Shown: positions 61,471 to 64,000 of the stretch, piece after piece
How positions within the stretch are numbered: the first letter of the stretch is position 1
Layout: every line of letters starts with the position of its first letter
Source: Phosphoribacter sp037045045
GTDB lineage: Bacteria; Actinomycetota; Actinomycetes; Actinomycetales; Dermatophilaceae
Length of the DNA: 64,000 nt
NCBI GenBank assembly: GCA_037045045.1
Contig: JBAOHL010000003.1
Span: 124,001-188,000, forward strand
Reading direction: 5' to 3'
Program-made: the position numbers and the translations under genes
The notes under the pieces: model-generated
What the model was told of the DNA's origin: nothing
Seen by the model: only the letters and a program-made list of their open reading frames with translations
Databases searched by the model: none

Positions 61471-62160
61471 GTGCCCGACACCCGCCACGTCGCCGAGGCG
61501 ACTGCTCGGCTGATCGAGACGGCCGAGTCGCTGCCCGAGGGAGCCCAAGCGGCGCCCTCGCTCTGTGCGGGATGGACTCGTGGCCACGTCCTCACCCACC
61601 TGGCGCGAAACGCCGAGGGCCTGGGCCATCTGGTCACCTGGGCGACGAGCGGTTTGCAGTGGCAGATGTACGTCGGTCCGCACTCCCGCCAACACGGTAT
61701 CGAGGAGGGCGCCCGGCGTCCGATGCCCGAGATCCTCGCCGACCTGAGGGCGGCGAGCGCCGACCTCGCGACGAAGCTGCCCCTGTTGCTGCCCTACTAC
61801 GCCCACATCGAGGTAGACCTGCCCTCGGGGCACCGGGTCCCCGCCGGGGCGATCCCGTTCCTGCGCATGCGCGAGGTGTCCTACCACCACGTCGACCTCG
61901 ACGCCGGGTTCGGCTTCGCGGACATCTCACCCGAGTGGCTCGGCAATTTCCTCGACGAGGAGGTCGATCGACTGCGCGACCACCCCGATGCCCCGGCGTT
62001 GCGGCTGCGTTCCGACGAGGGCGACGACTATCCCGTCGGCCGCGGCGAGCACCCGGCATACGTCTCGGGCAGTAGGGCCGCGCTGCTCGGGTGGCTGGCC
62101 CGCGGCCTGACCGAGGGCGTCCACGCGGACGTCCTGCCGACTCTCCCTCAAGGAAGGTGA
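61471..62160 (+). CDS. Mycothiol-dependent maleylpyruvate isomerase-type protein
   Basis: 229 residues. DinB-like N-terminal four-helix domain with LCAGWTRGHVLTHLARNAEGLGHLVTWA (conserved WxxxHVLxHL) and the metal-binding His triad completed by REVSYHHVDLDAGF. The C-terminal SCP2-like domain is short. This family uses mycothiol, the thiol of actinobacteria, as cofactor; the actual substrate here may not be maleylpyruvate. The MBL-fold gene follows 7 bp downstream. Confidence 0.85.
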   Translation: MPDTRHVAEATARLIETAESLPEGAQAAPSLCAGWTRGHVLTHLARNAEGLGHLVTWATSGLQWQMYVGPHSRQHGIEEGARRPMPEILADLRAASADLATKLPLLLPYYAHIEVDLPSGHRVPAGAIPFLRMREVSYHHVDLDAGFGFADISPEWLGNFLDEEVDRLRDHPDAPALRLRSDEGDDYPVGRGEHPAYVSGSRAALLGWLARGLTEGVHADVLPTLPQGR

Positions 62161-62167
62161 CACCACG

Positions 62168-62827
62168 ATGTATGCCGGCACCGTCACCCCGGGCGGCCCG
62201 ACCGACGTCCGGGAGCTCACCGACCTCGTCGTGCGCAAGTGCAGCGTCGGCGAGTTCGACAACAACGTCTACCTGCTCACCTGCCGGGCCACCGGCGCCC
62301 AATTGCTCATCGACGCGGCCGCCGACTTGCCCAGGCTGGCGGCCCTGCTCGATGAGGGCTCCGGCCGGCTCGACGACATCGTCACGACCCACCGGCACCA
62401 CGACCACGTTCGGGCGTTGGCCGCCCTTGCCGGTGCCACCGGCGCCCCGACGATGGCCGGCGCCGAGGACGCCGATGCCTTGCCCCTGACGCCGGACCGG
62501 CGCCTCGGGCACGGCGATCGGGTGCGGGTCGGGGCCGTCGATCTCGACGTCGTCGCGCTACGCGGGCACACCGACGGCGGGATCGCGCTGGTGTACGCCG
62601 ACCCCAAGGGCTTCGCGCACCTGTTCAGCGGGGATTCGCTGTTCCCCGGCGGGGTAGGCAACACGACGATGGCGGGCCAGTCGTTCGAGCGCCTCTACGC
62701 CGACGTGACCGAGCGGGTCTTCGACGTCTACGGGGACGACACGTGGGTGTACCCCGGCCACGGGGCCGACACGACTCTCGGCACCGAGCGTCCGCAGTTG
62801 GCGGCCTGGCGAGCTCGCGGCTGGTGA
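62168..62827 (+). CDS. MBL-fold metallo-hydrolase
   Basis: 219 residues. Zinc motif THRHHDH (HxHxDH at 75-80), GHTDGGIAL with the next His, SGDSLFPGGVG with the bridging Asp, and YPGHGADT with the last His ligand. Glyoxalase II-like layout. Next to a mycothiol-dependent enzyme, so it could hydrolyse a mycothiol thioester (inference). AAGGAAGGTGA ribosome-binding site spans the previous stop. Confidence 0.9.
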   Translation: MYAGTVTPGGPTDVRELTDLVVRKCSVGEFDNNVYLLTCRATGAQLLIDAAADLPRLAALLDEGSGRLDDIVTTHRHHDHVRALAALAGATGAPTMAGAEDADALPLTPDRRLGHGDRVRVGAVDLDVVALRGHTDGGIALVYADPKGFAHLFSGDSLFPGGVGNTTMAGQSFERLYADVTERVFDVYGDDTWVYPGHGADTTLGTERPQLAAWRARGW

Positions 62828-62876
62828 CGTCGGGCTGGTGACGTCGGGCTGGTGACGTCGGGCTGGTGAGGTCGGG
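62821..62876. repeat. 14-bp tandem repeat (x4) across the MBL gene stop codon
   Basis: CTGGTGACGTCGGG repeated at 62821, 62835, 62849 and, with one mismatch, 62863. The first copy includes the final Trp codon and TGA of the MBL-fold gene. Confidence 0.95.
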
Positions 62877-62883
62877 TGACCTC
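62868..62883. terminator. Small hairpin between convergent genes
   Basis: GAGGTC-GGGT-GACCTC, a 6-bp stem in the 70-bp convergent gap. Weak and without T-tract. Confidence 0.3.
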
Positions 62884-62897
62884 GCCCGGACAGGCCG

Positions 62898-63677
62898 TCA
62901 CAGCAGCCCGACGAGGCACCGCCCGATCTCGGCTTGGGTCGCCAGCGCGATCGTCCCGCGGTCGACGCCCGACGTGTCGACGAGGTCGGTGACGAGCACC
63001 GCCACGGCGACCCATTCCCGCCCTCCCTGCACCAGGGCCATGTCGTGACGTAGACCCGGGCGGACGCCGACCTTCGACCCGACTCGCACCCGGCTCGGCA
63101 GATAGGCCGGCAGCCCGTCGGCGAACTGCTGCTCCTGGAGGATGTCGACGGCGAGCTGCGTCATCGCGGCGTCGAGCAGGCGCCCCCCACGCAGCGCGAC
63201 GAGCACCCGGGTCAGGTCGGCGGCCGTGGTGAGGTTGTCCCGGTCGGCACGAGCGGCGGCAAGGTCCATGAACCGACGCCGCACCACCGTGTGCCCCGCA
63301 CCCGCCGCGGCCAGCACCGTAGCCACGGCCTCGAACCCCACGGCGTCAAGCAGCGCGTTGGCGGCGTCGTTGTCGCTCAGGGCGATCATCAGCCGGGCCA
63401 GCTCGAGCACGGTCAGGGACCTCACCGACGGCAACAAGTGCAGGGGGCCGCACCCACCGACCCGGTCCTCGGTCAGCGGCAACGCCCGGTCCAGCGGCAC
63501 CCCCGAGGCAAGCACCGCGAGCAAGATCGGGACCTTGGCCGTGCTCGCGGCCGGGACCACCCGGTCGCTGTCGTGGTCCCACGCGAACCCGCGAGAGGAT
63601 CGGACGGCGACGCAGGCCCGGCCCGGGGCCGCTGCGACGATCTCGGCCAGGCGATCAGCGACGGCTGAACCGGGCAT
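62898..63677 (-). CDS. Serine hydrolase, class A beta-lactamase-like fold
   Basis: 259 residues. Active-site STAK at 45-48, SDN at 101-103 and SKVG at 201-204 match the three motifs of class A beta-lactamases. The omega-loop region reads FMDLAAARADRDNLTTA and lacks the deacylating Glu166, so beta-lactam hydrolysis is unlikely. No signal peptide is seen at ATG 63677, suggesting a cytosolic esterase or amidase. An in-frame extension to 63818 would add no signal peptide either. Confidence 0.8.
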   Translation of the reverse strand: MPGSAVADRLAEIVAAAPGRACVAVRSSRGFAWDHDSDRVVPAASTAKVPILLAVLASGVPLDRALPLTEDRVGGCGPLHLLPSVRSLTVLELARLMIALSDNDAANALLDAVGFEAVATVLAAAGAGHTVVRRRFMDLAAARADRDNLTTAADLTRVLVALRGGRLLDAAMTQLAVDILQEQQFADGLPAYLPSRVRVGSKVGVRPGLRHDMALVQGGREWVAVAVLVTDLVDTSGVDRGTIALATQAEIGRCLVGLL

Positions 63678-63752
63678 GGGTCCAGTGTCGGCGACTCCGC
63701 CGGCAGCGGCGCGGCGATGAGGTACGGGACACGTGCACTGGCCACCTGTGGG

Positions 63753-63758
63753 TACCCT
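63753..63758 (+). promoter_or_regulatory. -10 box TACCCT before a leaderless short ORF
   Basis: Ends 6 nt before ATG 63765, within the palindrome GGGTACCC (63751-63757 region). Confidence 0.45.
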
Positions 63759-63764
63759 CAGGCC

Positions 63765-63845
63765 ATGGCACGCGACCTTTGCTTTGATCGACGCGTCGTC
63801 TGCCGCGGTCGTGCGCAAGTTACCCCGTCGCAGCGGCCGGTGTGA
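63765..63845 (+). CDS. Possible leaderless upstream ORF, 26 aa
   Basis: ATG 63765 to TGA 63843-63845, reading MARDLCFDRRVVCRGRAQ then VTPSQRPV, with two cysteines and many arginines. It ends 29 nt before the thioesterase start. The promoter spacing suggests the transcript begins at this ATG. It could be a regulatory leader ORF; coding status unproven. Confidence 0.35.
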   Translation: MARDLCFDRRVVCRGRAQVTPSQRPV

Positions 63846-63874
63846 GTGTGGGACCGCAGGGGAAGGAGAACGCT

Positions 63875-64000
63875 ATGGACACCCTCGGCGAACAACTCTT
63901 GGCCATGGTGCCGTTCGCCCGCACCGTCGGATTGACCGTGACCGAGGTCGGGCCGTCCGGGGCGGTCGTGCGCCTGCCGGCCAGTGCGCAGAACCTCAAC
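63875..64000 (+). CDS. Hotdog-fold thioesterase-like protein, 5' part only
   Basis: First 42 codons visible; the gene runs off the right edge. MDTLGEQLLAMVPFARTVGLTVTEVGPSGAVVRLPASAQNLN matches the start of PaaI/DUF4442-type hotdog proteins (early helix, then the VGPGxAVVRLPxxxxxxN strand pair). Active-site region is outside the window. Strong ribosome-binding site GGGGAAGGAG. Confidence 0.75.
   Translation, partial: MDTLGEQLLAMVPFARTVGLTVTEVGPSGAVVRLPASAQNLN

Noticed and set aside
62898..63677. Functional class A beta-lactamase resistance gene
   Set aside because: No Glu166 equivalent and no export signal, so resistance is not supported.

Overview
The window is a high-GC (about 70%) chromosomal segment of an actinobacterium, most likely Micrococcales; an Intrasporangiaceae-like origin is a guess. 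Actinobacterial markers are RbpA, OpcA, WhiA, an actinobacterial Vms1-like release factor, a mycothiol-type DinB-fold protein, SufB carrying an intein, and many leaderless GTG/ATG starts placed 6-7 nt after TANNNT boxes. Genes are dense, with 1-11 bp stop/start overlaps. I saw no tRNA, rRNA, CRISPR array, intact insertion sequence or prophage.

1-8.2 kb: assimilatory sulfur operon on the minus strand (sir, small zinc protein, cysH, cysD, cysN, then a sulfonate/nitrate-type ABC transporter running off the left edge). Its leader holds a 33-codon Cys-containing leader peptide and a 14-bp perfect hairpin. A hydrolase remnant lies upstream. 8.2-18.2 kb: a mixed set comprising a lipoprotein, TrpB2, a degenerate Nudix protein, an ABC-F ATPase, ThrE, a FemX/alanine-racemase-like pair and a zinc metalloprotease. 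18.2-26.8 kb: the suf operon sufR-sufB(intein)-sufD-ferredoxin-sufC-sufS-sufU-sufT, followed by acVLRF1 and a flavin-type oxidase. 26.9-33 kb: an apparently accessory insertion (two-component system, secreted protein), an ABC-2 exporter, ctaA, and a small membrane protein with a self-type HTH regulator. 33-45 kb: ctaB, then the pentose-phosphate genes tkt-tal-zwf-opcA-pgl, then rbpA, secG, tpiA, pgk and gap. 45-50.4 kb: whiA-yvcK-rapZ-uvrC. 50.4-57.4 kb: a Rieske lipoprotein and the livKHMGF branched-chain amino-acid transporter. 57.4-64 kb: pentapeptide protein, uvrA, mycothiol-dependent enzyme, MBL-fold hydrolase, serine hydrolase and a partial thioesterase.

The order uvrC-rapZ-yvcK-whiA-gap-pgk-tpi-secG ... 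pgl-opcA-zwf-tal-tkt-ctaB ... ctaA-ABC ... sufR-sufBDCSUT is the same core block known from mycobacteria and other actinobacteria. Genes interrupting it (26.9-29.8 kb and 32.4-33.0 kb) therefore stand out as accessory.

The most unusual signal is not a gene. The octamer CGGCATAC/GTATGCCG (core GGCATAC/GTATGCC) occurs about 65 times by hand count, near one per kb, about equally on both strands and in every reading frame, roughly ten times chance expectation. Twice it forms intergenic inverted pairs. This resembles DNA uptake sequences or the cyanobacterial HIP1 element. Other notable signals: PafBC-type DNA-damage promoters in front of both uvrA and uvrC, short tandem repeats straddling three stop codons, a homing-dead SufB intein, and a palindromic double operator in front of a membrane-protein/HTH pair.
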